Source: a virus. From it: DNA of 50,244 nt. Shown piece by piece: positions 26,179 through 33,662 of this stretch. The notes below the pieces were generated by a model that worked only from the letters and a program-made list of their open reading frames with translations, searched no databases and was not told the origin of the DNA. Every line of letters starts with the position of its first letter. Within the stretch, counting starts at the first letter, position 1. The stretch covers positions 1 to 50,244 of the IMG/VR virus record IMGVR_UViG_3300005663_000064; one strand, given 5' to 3'. The translations under genes were made by a program, and so were the position numbers.

Positions 26179-27027
26179 TTACTCATTCCTTATGATTTTT
26201 ATTTTATCGTCCTTTCCTTTATATCGCCTGTTCGTCCCCCTAATTGTGAATATCCGATCACTCATTTCTACAATCCGGCTGACCACCGACTCATCATACA
26301 CCTGGGATAGATTAGCTATACTCACAGTGGAGATGAAGACGGTAGCTGTGTTGGTTCGAAGCGACTTCCAGTTCCGGTATCTCAAGTCCACAAAGTCAAA
26401 CAGCACATCGGACTCGAACTTACTCTTAGTCCGATTAACTACCGTCTGATGGTCGGTAATCTCCATGGCTAAATAGCGTTTATGCCTATACCGATCGATC
26501 ACAGCCACTTCTGACTCATCGGTATCGTAGGTGCGTCTAATGTCTAAAAAGATGTCCCTCATTCTTATATACGAAAGTTGTTCATGGTGAAGGATGGATT
26601 CTCTGAGTAGATTGCTAAAGATGAAACTGGCATAGTAGGATTTCCCTACGCCACAATCCGATACTATGGTGTAGCTCTTGAGCTGCTTCAATCCCATGTA
26701 GATTTCTCTGCACATGGCAACATCGTCCTCACTAAAAGCATCTGCCGTAGTCTCTGTGAAGGGCAAGCCTACAATCCGTGCATACTTGTCGAAGCTCTTA
26801 AGTCTACGCTTCTTCTCTGCCGTTTTCTTCTTGGCTTTATCTATAAGAGTAGCTTCGTTTACTTTCTTACCACACTCCACACATATCGCAACTTTCACAC
26901 TTGTATACATCTTCACACCATCTACCAATATCGCCTCCACATCTACAGTCACAGCACAGAGTTGGCATTTTAGAACAGGTTTTATCCTTGTTAGAATCGT
27001 CTTCAGGCTCGACTTTATCGATCTCAT
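26179..27027 (-). CDS. DnaC/IstB-like ATPase, helicase-loader candidate
   Basis: 282 aa. An N-terminal zinc finger (C21/C24, C49/C52) is followed by an AAA+ domain: P-loop SDCGVGKS at 123-130, LFDFVDLRYRNW near 218, a sensor-1-like VFISTVSIANLS, and SRIVEMSDRIFTIRG at the end, as in DnaC-like loaders. The first P-loop Gly is replaced by Ser and the Walker B segment reads YLAMEITD instead of hhhhDD, so catalysis may be altered. The nearby SSB and recombination genes fit a replication role, delivering the host helicase to phage DNA. Confidence 0.7.
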   Translation of the reverse strand: MRSIKSSLKTILTRIKPVLKCQLCAVTVDVEAILVDGVKMYTSVKVAICVECGKKVNEATLIDKAKKKTAEKKRRLKSFDKYARIVGLPFTETTADAFSEDDVAMCREIYMGLKQLKSYTIVSDCGVGKSYYASFIFSNLLRESILHHEQLSYIRMRDIFLDIRRTYDTDESEVAVIDRYRHKRYLAMEITDHQTVVNRTKSKFESDVLFDFVDLRYRNWKSLRTNTATVFISTVSIANLSQVYDESVVSRIVEMSDRIFTIRGTNRRYKGKDDKIKIIRNE

Positions 27028-27033
27028 AATCCA

Positions 27034-27282
27034 TCACAACTTCTCATCTGTTCTTACGATTCTCTTCCTTATAGAATCGCTTATAACCCCCAACAAGTTA
27101 AACCCGATACATGGCTCGCCCCAATTATGCAGGTTGTTCGCATCGGTCTTCAACTCAGCCTCATGATCCGCTATCCACTTGGTAATGTCATAAGCTGATT
27201 CAACCTTGGACAGCTTCATCTTAGGAGTGTTAATCTCCTTGATTGTGCCATCTCGGTATATGGCGTAGATTTTACGCTTCAT
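27034..27282 (-). CDS. small protein, unknown
   Basis: 82 aa with TAGGAGGCAACG before the ATG. Begins with a beta hairpin (KIYAIYRDGTIKEIN), then a helical part. It lies between the loader and SSB genes. No family recognised. Confidence 0.6.
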   Translation of the reverse strand: MKRKIYAIYRDGTIKEINTPKMKLSKVESAYDITKWIADHEAELKTDANNLHNWGEPCIGFNLLGVISDSIRKRIVRTDEKL

Positions 27283-27294
27283 CGTTGCCTCCTA

Positions 27295-27831
27295 TTAAAA
27301 TGGTAAGTCAGACTCACCATTATTTGCATGATCAACGGGAAAGAGTTCCATCAATTCGTCCTGTGTGCACACCTTCAATCCATCGATGATGGTGAAGCTT
27401 TCCGGTTCCGAATATTTTGCACCCTTCGGCTTGAACATGTCGATTGTACAGCCACGACCTATGAGGTTCTTCTGGCTTAATTGCCATTTCTTAACTGGTT
27501 CACCATTCTTATAAGTCTTAGTCTCATGGGGAACGTAAGGTAGATCGATAGCTTTGAACACTTCATCCAACTTCCATTGAGCGTTGCCATACAGAAATAC
27601 TTTCTTTTGCTGACCCGCCCACCCTCTATCATCGATGTTGGGGACTACCTTGAACGTGAGGTTGACGTTGAGTTGTGTTTTACCAGTTGATTTACTGGTA
27701 TAGTGGGTATCAATCTCCGCTGCAACGATACGGAAGAAGAAATCTCCCTCGAACTTGCCTTTCTCCTCACCGCCTTCAACTTCGATTACCTCATCATCTA
27801 AAAAAACATTGTCATTCTTTTTCTTTGTCAT
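27295..27831 (-). CDS. single-stranded DNA-binding protein-like
   Basis: 178 aa from ATG 27831 (AAGGAG 7 bases upstream); a longer frame to 27861 lacks a ribosome site. A beta-rich OB-like core (FFFRIVAAEIDTHYTS; QLNVNLTFKVVPN) is followed by an acidic end NGESDLPF, the same tip that bacterial SSB (…DDxxPF) uses to bind partner proteins. It overlaps the candidate annealing protein by 20 bp and sits with nuclease and loader genes, consistent with coating single-stranded DNA during replication and recombination. Confidence 0.7.
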   Translation of the reverse strand: MTKKKNDNVFLDDEVIEVEGGEEKGKFEGDFFFRIVAAEIDTHYTSKSTGKTQLNVNLTFKVVPNIDDRGWAGQQKKVFLYGNAQWKLDEVFKAIDLPYVPHETKTYKNGEPVKKWQLSQKNLIGRGCTIDMFKPKGAKYSEPESFTIIDGLKVCTQDELMELFPVDHANNGESDLPF

Positions 27832-28525
27832 CTGCTTTCTCCTTCTTGTTAAGTAACTCATTCATGTGAACTGTATAAGATAATATAGTTGCCTTAGTAG
27901 AGTCTTGATCCCTAAGAGCATCGTTAACAGCTTTAGTCTGGGTCATGCTTAATAGTTTTAGTTTGCAAACTTTACCAAAGGCAGCGTTACAAGCTCTAAT
28001 CTCTTCCGTAGTCGGTGTCTCATCCATGATCTTCTGATACACATCGTCACAAATGTTGGTAGCTCGCTGGATGCCGTCTTTTTTCGCTTGCGTTCGGCTC
28101 GCTTTAAACTGTTTATCTAAATCCACTATGTTTATAGGAGTATGAGGCTGATCCTTCTTGTATTGAATCCGGGATGCTCCGACACCAGCCTCTTTCCTTG
28201 TAAGCCCATTATCTATAAAGGTGAATAAGCCAGCGAACATAATCCACTCAGGAGAGCGCACCATGTGAACTTCGTCTTTACCGTTGACCTTAAGCACTTG
28301 AGGAGTTTCCGTATAGACTACGTGAATCCATTTATCCTCGAATGAAGATGGCCCATACTCTTCTAAGGCTCGTTGGAAGATGTAGCTATCCTTAACATAG
28401 TCATAACCGTCAGTACGTTGCTCGATCTTTCCTTTGGGAGTTTTCTTGTTAGAGATTCTCTTGTGTTTATCAATTATGATAGCCTTAAAGCTCTCCCATT
28501 CGTCAGATTTCATTATCTCGTTCAT
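27812..28525 (-). CDS. candidate Rad52-like single-strand annealing protein
   Basis: 237 aa from ATG 28525 (GGAG 5 bases upstream); a TTG at 28597 would add 24 residues. The order is typical of Rad52/Sak-type annealers: a GYDYVKDSYIFQRALEEYG helix, beta strands with DKWIHVVYTET, and an RTQAKKDGIQRATN helix resembling the Rad52 K..x.DA..RA segment. The C-terminus is very acidic/basic and helical. It sits between SSB and the Cas4-like nuclease, a normal phage recombination trio. The family assignment is tentative. Confidence 0.5.
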   Translation of the reverse strand: MNEIMKSDEWESFKAIIIDKHKRISNKKTPKGKIEQRTDGYDYVKDSYIFQRALEEYGPSSFEDKWIHVVYTETPQVLKVNGKDEVHMVRSPEWIMFAGLFTFIDNGLTRKEAGVGASRIQYKKDQPHTPINIVDLDKQFKASRTQAKKDGIQRATNICDDVYQKIMDETPTTEEIRACNAAFGKVCKLKLLSMTQTKAVNDALRDQDSTKATILSYTVHMNELLNKKEKADDKEKE

Positions 28526-28602
28526 TTCTTCTCCATAATTAATTATAAGTTTCTTTTGCTTCGACTGCTTTCCAATGCCGATTCCAAAACCCTCCAATTA
28601 AT

Positions 28603-28652
28603 CTCTGCCTAATAACGAAGGAGAGGAGAAGAAAGCTTCGCGTTCAGCAGAG
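28603..28652 (-). other. intergenic nested hairpin
   Basis: CTCTGC (28603-28608) pairs with GCAGAG (28647-28652), enclosing CGAAG (28616-28620) pairing with CTTCG (28636-28640). It fills the gap between the Cas4-like and annealing-protein genes. It may be an RNA processing or attenuation site; there is no T-tract. Confidence 0.4.
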
Positions 28653-28655
28653 TTG

Positions 28656-29321
28656 TTAACGACTATTAGGATCACAGATCCCTGCTAAATTCCAGGCACA
28701 ATAGTTGGATGAGCACTCCCAGCTCTCCCTTATCGCCTCCGGCATCACGCCTTCCTTAAAGGCATCTTTTAAGGTAACCTTCTTGTCCAGAGCATCGAGC
28801 CAATTATCCTCTATTTCCTCTTTGGTGAAGTCGAACCGCCACATCTTAAAGATCGGTTTCTCGCACGTCCAGACTGGACTCCAATTTCCCATAAGGTGAA
28901 TAACGGCAAGACGGTAGGTGAAAACGTTATAAGCCTTGCAGTAAGCTTGCATCTGTCTTATCCACGCTGTTTGCTCCTTTATGTCTTTGTTGCTGGACAA
29001 CATAGTAGATTTTATCTCAAGTAGATCGTCCTCATCTTTCGGATTAACGAAGTCGGGAGTGAGGAGGATGCCATCGACTTCAACCTCCTTCTGTTCGTAG
29101 TCACCGGTAATCCATTTCTCCAAGGCTAAGCCGATGGAGAACTTTAAGATGGTCTGCTCAGACAGGTTGCCTCCTATATCAGGATACTTCTTGCGGAAGT
29201 AGGCTTTGCGTAGGCAGTAGTTTAGATCGCTGAAATGGAGGCCGGTTCTATCTCCGAAGTCTCTCGTCTTAATCTGATCGAGTATCTTAGCCTTAAATAG
29301 TTCGTCAGATATTACCTTCAC
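28656..29321 (-). CDS. Cas4-like PD-(D/E)XK nuclease with Fe-S cluster
   Basis: 221 aa. N-terminal HFSDLNYCLRKAYF (C36), nuclease core with His29, Asp90 (LLTPDF) and Glu102-x-Lys104 (LLEIKST), motif QMQAYCKAY (~123-131), and three C-terminal Cys (C203, C208, C216). Cys 1+3 arrangement and core motifs equal Cas4/AddB-type RecB nucleases that hold a 4Fe-4S cluster and resect DNA ends. There is no cas operon or CRISPR array here, so it likely serves phage recombination or replication. Confidence 0.85.
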   Translation of the reverse strand: MKVISDELFKAKILDQIKTRDFGDRTGLHFSDLNYCLRKAYFRKKYPDIGGNLSEQTILKFSIGLALEKWITGDYEQKEVEVDGILLTPDFVNPKDEDDLLEIKSTMLSSNKDIKEQTAWIRQMQAYCKAYNVFTYRLAVIHLMGNWSPVWTCEKPIFKMWRFDFTKEEIEDNWLDALDKKVTLKDAFKEGVMPEAIRESWECSSNYCAWNLAGICDPNSR

Positions 29322-30013
29322 TTAACCTCCTCGTTCAATAGGTCAAACAACTCCCTCAAGCAATTTCTATCGTTCTCCATCTCCTTTAACTCATCTGGCA
29401 ATAAACCCAAATCCACAGCATCTAACTGATCCTTGAAGTCATCATAATCACTAAACCCTCTCTCCACCACGGAATTGAACACCTTGATGCACTCCATGAT
29501 ATAGGATGCGCCAGAGAATAAACCCCGTTCCTTATACTTAAACATGCGGATCAAGGAAGATAAAGGATAGTCGGAGCCAGTGTAGTAGGTAGATTGAAAC
29601 GTCATTGCTTGGATGAAGTCATCAGTAAAGTATATATCTGGATCGGCGAAGTTCTCAGCAGAGCACCACGCTCCTATCTGGCAGTGAGCATAGTCGAAGG
29701 ATTTAACAAGTTTCTTGAGTGATTCCTTAACGTAGCTACAGAACTGCACGGTATTTCCCTCAACGCGAAAGGTCACAGCGTTCTTAGTCTTAGATAGAAC
29801 CTGAATATTATCATCACTGGTTACGAGCTTTTCAGCCTTAACATAATCAGCTTTAGTATCAAAGAATATATCGATGTCCCGACTATCCTTAATGAGGAAA
29901 CCACCAGCTATCATGAATCCTTTGATCGAAAGATCGGACATGATCTTAGTCAGGGCAACGGGGAATCTTGTTATCAGCCTTTGCCTGAATTTCTCTCTTA
30001 ATTGTTCTTTCAT
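29318..30013 (-). CDS. nucleotidyltransferase-fold protein
   Basis: 231 aa. GFMIAGGFLIKDSRDIDIFF (32-51) gives the NTase signature GG…DxD (G37, G38; D46, D48). The strand expected to carry the third acidic residue reads NTVQFCSY, without an obvious Asp. The C-terminal part is helical (YPLSSLIRMFKYKERGLFSG). Overlaps the nuclease gene by 4 bp. Possible roles range from RNA/tRNA or protein nucleotidylation to signalling. No specific family can be named. Confidence 0.65.
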   Translation of the reverse strand: MKEQLREKFRQRLITRFPVALTKIMSDLSIKGFMIAGGFLIKDSRDIDIFFDTKADYVKAEKLVTSDDNIQVLSKTKNAVTFRVEGNTVQFCSYVKESLKKLVKSFDYAHCQIGAWCSAENFADPDIYFTDDFIQAMTFQSTYYTGSDYPLSSLIRMFKYKERGLFSGASYIMECIKVFNSVVERGFSDYDDFKDQLDAVDLGLLPDELKEMENDRNCLRELFDLLNEEVK

Positions 30014-30207
30014 AACTTTCTCCTCTTAGTCACGTTATAGTTTCTGCGCGTCTTACCCACATCGCCTCTTGTATCCTTCAGCGGGCAAACTTGAAGTTGG
30101 TCAATCTCGTTCAGACCGGTAACGCGTCCACCACAAAACTTTACTCCTTCCGAGATTCCAGCGAAGGCGCATATCTCGTTATTTTTATGCTTACACCTTA
30201 GATACAT
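30010..30207 (-). CDS. small Cys-containing basic protein
   Basis: 65 aa, four Cys (CKHKNNEIC, CGG, CPL) that could coordinate zinc or iron-sulfur, then a strongly basic tail (KTRRNYNVTKRRKL). 4-bp overlap with the nucleotidyltransferase gene. Unknown. Confidence 0.55.
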   Translation of the reverse strand: MYLRCKHKNNEICAFAGISEGVKFCGGRVTGLNEIDQLQVCPLKDTRGDVGKTRRNYNVTKRRKL

Positions 30208-30245
30208 TAGTCAGCTTACGTCCTACGCTAAGATTAATGCACACA

Positions 30246-30623
30246 TTATTCATCCTCCTCGCCTTCCTCGGGTGTAAATGTGTTAAAACATTTCTGAAAG
30301 TTTTTTAAACTAAACGACACACTAACCGCCACCGTCTCTCCGCCGATATCCCATCCTGAACCATACTCATCCATGAAAGCCTTAACCGCTGGTATCTTGT
30401 TTACTCCTTCCTTAAGAGCGGTGATCATAGCCAATTTAGCGGTGTAAAACTTTTCCTGTTCCTTGCTTACAAAGCGAGTCCGCCCACCTGGGATGCGGAG
30501 TTCAGCGATAAATCCATCTGTTACCGCAGCATCAAACGCTTCTTGCGTTAGAACGCCATCTTCGATTAGTTGCAGTCCGGCTACGCGGGAAAGTTTCTTC
30601 TTGTCTTTTTTCCTGTTTTTCAT
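30246..30623 (-). CDS. small protein, unknown
   Basis: 125 aa. Lys/Arg-rich start, a helix-turn segment (GLQLIEDGVLTQEAFDAAV), acidic end (TPEEGEEDE). 4-bp overlap with the membrane protein gene upstream. No family recognised. Confidence 0.6.
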   Translation of the reverse strand: MKNRKKDKKKLSRVAGLQLIEDGVLTQEAFDAAVTDGFIAELRIPGGRTRFVSKEQEKFYTAKLAMITALKEGVNKIPAVKAFMDEYGSGWDIGGETVAVSVSFSLKNFQKCFNTFTPEEGEEDE

Positions 30624-31036
30624 TTCTTCTCCTTCTGCTTGGTGATTGATTCGATTATATCGATTACATCCTTCTTCAGCTCGTCCTTGAAAGCCTTACC
30701 ACTCTTAAGAGCTTCCCCGGCGGTATCGTAAGTTACTTTGTCAGCTACGTACATAGCGATGATGGTGTTCTTATTAGGACAGACAACGGCTAAGATTATA
30801 AACAAAAGAAACAAATAAATAGATGCTTTACCTTTTCCACTCCAATTCTTTAAGAAGTTATCAAAGTCATTGTTACCACCACAGTCTTCAGCCTTGAGTA
30901 ATCCATATATAACATATATAATTATATAAACTAAATACCCAGTACCTGAAAGCACAGCACCCGTAGTAAGCAACACACCAAAGTTGTTCACCACGCTTAA
31001 TAAATAAATAAACCAAGGGTTAACAATATGTTCCAC
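30620..31036 (-). CDS. membrane protein, unknown
   Basis: 138 aa. Two N-terminal transmembrane helices (~8-48), a third at ~72-90 (ASIYLFLLFIILAVVCP) and a long charged C-terminal helix ending EKK. Proteins of this layout recur in phage early regions without known function. Confidence 0.65.
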   Translation of the reverse strand: MEHIVNPWFIYLLSVVNNFGVLLTTGAVLSGTGYLVYIIIYVIYGLLKAEDCGGNNDFDNFLKNWSGKGKASIYLFLLFIILAVVCPNKNTIIAMYVADKVTYDTAGEALKSGKAFKDELKKDVIDIIESITKQKEKK

Positions 31037-31040
31037 GATA

Positions 31041-31262
31041 CTACTCCTTCTTTAAGTTATCAATATAGTTATTATGAAGTTTGACGATATGGCGAGCAGC
31101 CCTCTTGCCCGACTCAGTATAAACCGTAATATGTTCTACACCAGATTCACAGACACAAGTTTTGTCATCTACTTTACAAGCACATTTATAGTCTTTACCT
31201 ATTATATATTTATAGCCGTTAGACCCATGAGGCTTTATTAGCTTCCACTTCTTGTTAATCAT
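31041..31262 (-). CDS. small protein, unknown
   Basis: 73 aa from ATG 31262, which has AGAAGGAGAT before it; a longer frame to 31304 lacks a ribosome site. Beta-rich with four Cys (CACK, CVC). Unknown. Confidence 0.55.
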   Translation of the reverse strand: MINKKWKLIKPHGSNGYKYIIGKDYKCACKVDDKTCVCESGVEHITVYTESGKRAARHIVKLHNNYIDNLKKE

Positions 31263-31281
31263 AATTATCTCCTTCTTATTA

Positions 31282-31470
31282 TTAGTTCGTTTCATCTCCT
31301 TCATCGTGATATCGTGACCCTTCCATTATATCATCAATAGCCAAGTGCAGATAGCCAATCATAGACACCAGCTTGATATCCTTCGGGAACGTGTGAATGT
31401 CGATCTTGAAGTCTTTGTTCACAGACTCCTTCACGGTGATGCTGATTTTAGTTATCTTAGGTTCAGGCAT
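31282..31470 (-). CDS. small protein, unknown
   Basis: 62 aa. An N-terminal beta strand pair (KITKISITVKESVNKDFKID), then an amphipathic helix, acidic end. Overlaps the Lar-like gene by 8 bp. Unknown. Confidence 0.5.
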   Translation of the reverse strand: MPEPKITKISITVKESVNKDFKIDIHTFPKDIKLVSMIGYLHLAIDDIMEGSRYHDEGDETN

Positions 31471-31663
31471 TATGCCTATGATTCCAAGTATCTAACGCCT
31501 TCTGTTCATCACTTTGCCATTTAGTGTAGATGCTACATTTCTTACATCCAACTTGAGCAACCTTATGCGAAGGAGCATTATTGAATAATGTTGCCTCACT
31601 CCCACAGAACGGACACGGCTCACATCGCCTAAACGACTGTGTTGTGTCTGTTTTTAATCCCAA
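31463..31663 (-). CDS. Lar-like restriction alleviation / zinc-ribbon protein
   Basis: 66 aa. CEPCPFCGSEATLF at ~14-27, then VGCKKCSIYT and a C-terminal ALDTWNHRHN: the pattern of the Lar family (PCPFCG…V.C..C…A..aWN.R). Rac-prophage Lar modulates type I restriction/modification; many phage homologues are only zinc ribbons of unproven role. Confidence 0.7.
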   Translation of the reverse strand: MGLKTDTTQSFRRCEPCPFCGSEATLFNNAPSHKVAQVGCKKCSIYTKWQSDEQKALDTWNHRHNA

Positions 31664-31714
31664 ATCTCTTACCCTCTCACATTAATCAATCACCACTTCA
31701 AGTGCAATAGCTTT

Positions 31715-31831
31715 CTAAGGAAAAGCCAGAAGCGGGCAAAACGGCTCAACCTCATCTTTCTTGACTTGAACCGCCTTCTTCTTAGGCAAACGGTGTAACT
31801 TCATCATGTTTGGGGTGTGGAATCGACTCAT
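31715..31831 (-). CDS. 38-aa basic protein
   Basis: Starts at an ATG overlapping the stop of the upstream gene (ATGA), with GAGGAGG at optimal spacing. Composition Lys/His/Arg-rich (MMKLHRLPKKKAVQVKK). Short but well supported by its ribosome site and coupling. Unknown. Confidence 0.5.
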   Translation of the reverse strand: MSRFHTPNMMKLHRLPKKKAVQVKKDEVEPFCPLLAFP

Positions 31832-32172
31832 GTAACCTCCTCAAGAATGGTGATGCGTCTGGCGACTATAACTTCACCTTCTGCTTGTAGGCCAATAGCT
31901 GTTACCTTAGAATATCTAACCTTAATCACTATACCAGGTGAATCAAATTGATAACATTTTGCAGCTTTCTTAGACTTAAATATATGATATCCTGTCCTAT
32001 ATTGATGTCGAGAAAGAGAGTAATCTTGAGGATCATCATAAGTTTGCCCTACAATCAACGATCTTGAATAATGAAAAATCATAGGACGAAACTTACTATC
32101 CACAGATTTATATCCTACACCCCACTTAGGTAAATCAGTTATCTTCGTGATTACACTCAGACACATACTCAC
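31828..32172 (-). CDS. conserved-looking phage early protein, unknown
   Basis: 114 aa. Segments GVGYKSVDSKF, YRTGYHIFKSKKAAKCY and IVIKVRYSKVTAIGLQ resemble a small beta domain seen repeatedly in phage early regions. ATGA overlaps on both sides. Confidence 0.6.
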   Translation of the reverse strand: MSMCLSVITKITDLPKWGVGYKSVDSKFRPMIFHYSRSLIVGQTYDDPQDYSLSRHQYRTGYHIFKSKKAAKCYQFDSPGIVIKVRYSKVTAIGLQAEGEVIVARRITILEEVT

Positions 32173-32546
32173 TCCTCTTTATCAATACTTCGTTCAATCT
32201 CGTCAGCCCATTTATAACCCTTACAGGCTTTGCACTCTTTCAACTCGCTATACACCCCAACATACTCATATTCACCAGCTACCCCACAATTTGGACAGGT
32301 ATCCCTTATCGCCTTCACGCTTTTGATTCTGACCTGATCCGCCGGCTCTTTATTCCAAGCGAAGAGCGCGATGCGATCTTTGTCATCTGGCTCAATCACA
32401 TATTTAACCTGCTTCTTATCAAGGTCATCGCATAACCCCTGAACGAACTCTCCGAAGGTTAACTTGGACACTTTGCCAGTCACAAGGTCTTTCACCTGAT
32501 GATTCGGTCTATCCCATGTAGTGAGTCTAACTTTCTTAGCTTTCAT
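32169..32546 (-). CDS. zinc-ribbon protein, unknown
   Basis: 125 aa. C-terminal ribbon with CPNC and CKAC pairs (~84-110). N-terminal half basic with helices. Unknown. Confidence 0.6.
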   Translation of the reverse strand: MKAKKVRLTTWDRPNHQVKDLVTGKVSKLTFGEFVQGLCDDLDKKQVKYVIEPDDKDRIALFAWNKEPADQVRIKSVKAIRDTCPNCGVAGEYEYVGVYSELKECKACKGYKWADEIERSIDKEE

Positions 32547-32853
32547 TCTTCTCCTTACACCATGTATATAGTTCTGCTAACGAGTTGAATTCTATTACCG
32601 CCTCTTGTTGCGAGTCTGTGATGGATACCTGACCATAAACGTTGATTACCAATTCGTGCATGTCGCTATACTCCTCACTTACAACCTCAAGGACAGACTC
32701 AATCTTCGAGTCAGACCAATACTTGACCGTTCTACCCATCACGTCAAGCTGACACTCCATAGGCTGGAGCCTAAACTTATAACAGAAGGCATAGCCCAAC
32801 ACTATACCGGTAAGTAACTGAGAAATAGCAAGCAATATCCAAAAGGCTATCAT
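32536..32853 (-). CDS. membrane-anchored small protein
   Basis: 105 aa. One transmembrane helix (~2-24, IAFWILLAISQLLTGIVLGY), then a soluble alpha/beta part. Overlaps the zinc-ribbon gene by 11 bp. Unknown. Confidence 0.6.
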   Translation of the reverse strand: MIAFWILLAISQLLTGIVLGYAFCYKFRLQPMECQLDVMGRTVKYWSDSKIESVLEVVSEEYSDMHELVINVYGQVSITDSQQEAVIEFNSLAELYTWCKEKNES

Positions 32854-32865
32854 CGTTTTTTCTCC

Positions 32866-33006
32866 TCAATCTTTATAAGGATATTTACAGTCGGTCATGG
32901 CATCCTTCAACTTTCTTATTCTTTTATTCTTATAGTAGATTCTACCAACGACATAACCGGCAATACCACTAAGGGAGAACAAAAGAAAATATTTGATATA
33001 GTCCAT
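32866..33006 (-). CDS. 46-aa membrane protein, first gene after sigma-54 promoter P1
   Basis: ATG 33006 with GAGGAG at good spacing. One transmembrane helix (YFLLFSLSGIAGYVVGRIYY, ~6-25) and a basic tail. It is the first open frame downstream of the structured leader and the sigma-54 element at 33154. Confidence 0.55.
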   Translation of the reverse strand: MDYIKYFLLFSLSGIAGYVVGRIYYKNKRIRKLKDAMTDCKYPYKD

Positions 33007-33032
33007 AATCAACTCCTCGTTACGTTAATAAA

Positions 33033-33130
33033 GCGCAGTCAGGCAGTAGGGTTTTCACTGCAACAATACCTGACTATCGGCATACCGGGTCGCCACATCT
33101 ATCGTCAGACTCCCACACCACTGACTGCAC
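33033..33130 (-). ncRNA. structured leader RNA with alternative pairings (RNA-A)
   Basis: The 98-nt stretch can close on itself: GCAGTCAG at 33035-33042 with CTGACTGC at 33121-33128. Inside are GCAGT/ACTGC (33043-33047, 33057-33061) and a weaker GGGTC/GA..CCC stem (33087-33114). The same AGTCAGG (33037-33043) can instead pair with CCTGACT (33069-33075). The predicted sigma-54 start is near 33143, so this would be the 5' leader of the 46-aa gene. Mutually exclusive stems are typical of riboswitches and attenuators. No known class is recognised. Confidence 0.45.
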
Positions 33131-33153
33131 TTCTATAGTTGTATCTATGGTAT

Positions 33154-33169
33154 AGCAATCTCTGTGCCA
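33154..33169 (-). promoter_or_regulatory. sigma-54 (RpoN) promoter P1
   Basis: Minus strand TGGCAC-A-GAGA-TTGCT: the -24 GG and -12 GC are exactly 10 bp apart and every conserved base of TGGCAC(G/A)-N4-TTGC(A/T) matches. Predicted start near 33143, just before RNA-A and the 46-aa gene. Confidence 0.75.
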
Positions 33170-33206
33170 CAGCGGATTCACGCACACTAGAGTCAAGAGC
33201 GGCGGT

Positions 33207-33266
33207 TCAAGAAGGGTGCGATGGTGGTCGGTTATCGTCCACTGAAGCTTTATCAGGCAGTTTCAT
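33207..33266 (-). CDS. 19-aa microORF upstream of P1
   Basis: ATG directly after the stop of the 107-aa gene with GGAGGAG at good spacing. Pro/Asp-rich 19 codons. It may be a real micropeptide or a chance frame. Its 3' part overlaps a block also seen upstream of P3. Confidence 0.3.
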   Translation of the reverse strand: MKLPDKASVDDNRPPSHPS

Positions 33267-33590
33267 TTACTCCTCCATGATTTGTTCGGTGGTGACACGT
33301 TTGATTAAACGAAACAAATCAGGGTTTCGTGGCAAAAAATGTTTTCGTTCTTTTTTTATATATGTGCGTGCTCCTTTTTTAGTTTTTTGGTAATCATGTA
33401 AATCACCCCAATTACCAAGTTTATATTGCACCACATACTCAACCTTCCCCTCCATTTCAAACAGTTTTTCTATCTCAGTGGCAATGGTTTCGTATTTTTG
33501 ATTCCAAATATCTAAATATGTGAGAGCGTTAACCTCGTAAATAGATTCATTAAGCCTTAACACTTTAATTATTTTATCTCTCCATCTCAC
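33267..33590 (-). CDS. small protein, unknown
   Basis: 107 aa from a GTG inside a GGAGGAGATGTG context. Helical N-terminus (IYEVNALTYLDIWNQKYETI), then beta (KVEYVVQYKLG) and a basic tail. Unknown. Confidence 0.55.
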   Translation of the reverse strand: MRWRDKIIKVLRLNESIYEVNALTYLDIWNQKYETIATEIEKLFEMEGKVEYVVQYKLGNWGDLHDYQKTKKGARTYIKKERKHFLPRNPDLFRLIKRVTTEQIMEE

Positions 33591-33661
33591 ATCTCCTCCT
33601 TTGGCTGGGGGTTAAAATCCACCTTGCCATTTTTAAATGTTACCTCAATTCCCTTTTGCAT
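33587..33661 (-). CDS. 24-aa micropeptide
   Basis: ATG 33661 with GGAG five bases upstream, and the stop overlaps the next start (GTGA). One beta hairpin-like stretch (GIEVTFKNGKVDFN). Short, but coupling on the downstream side supports it. Confidence 0.4.
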   Translation of the reverse strand: MQKGIEVTFKNGKVDFNPQPKEEM

Positions 33662-33662
33662 A

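Noticed and set aside
28656-29321. Cas4-like gene as evidence for a phage CRISPR-Cas system
   Set aside because: No other cas gene and no repeat-spacer array anywhere in the window; Cas4-like nucleases are common in phages without CRISPR.
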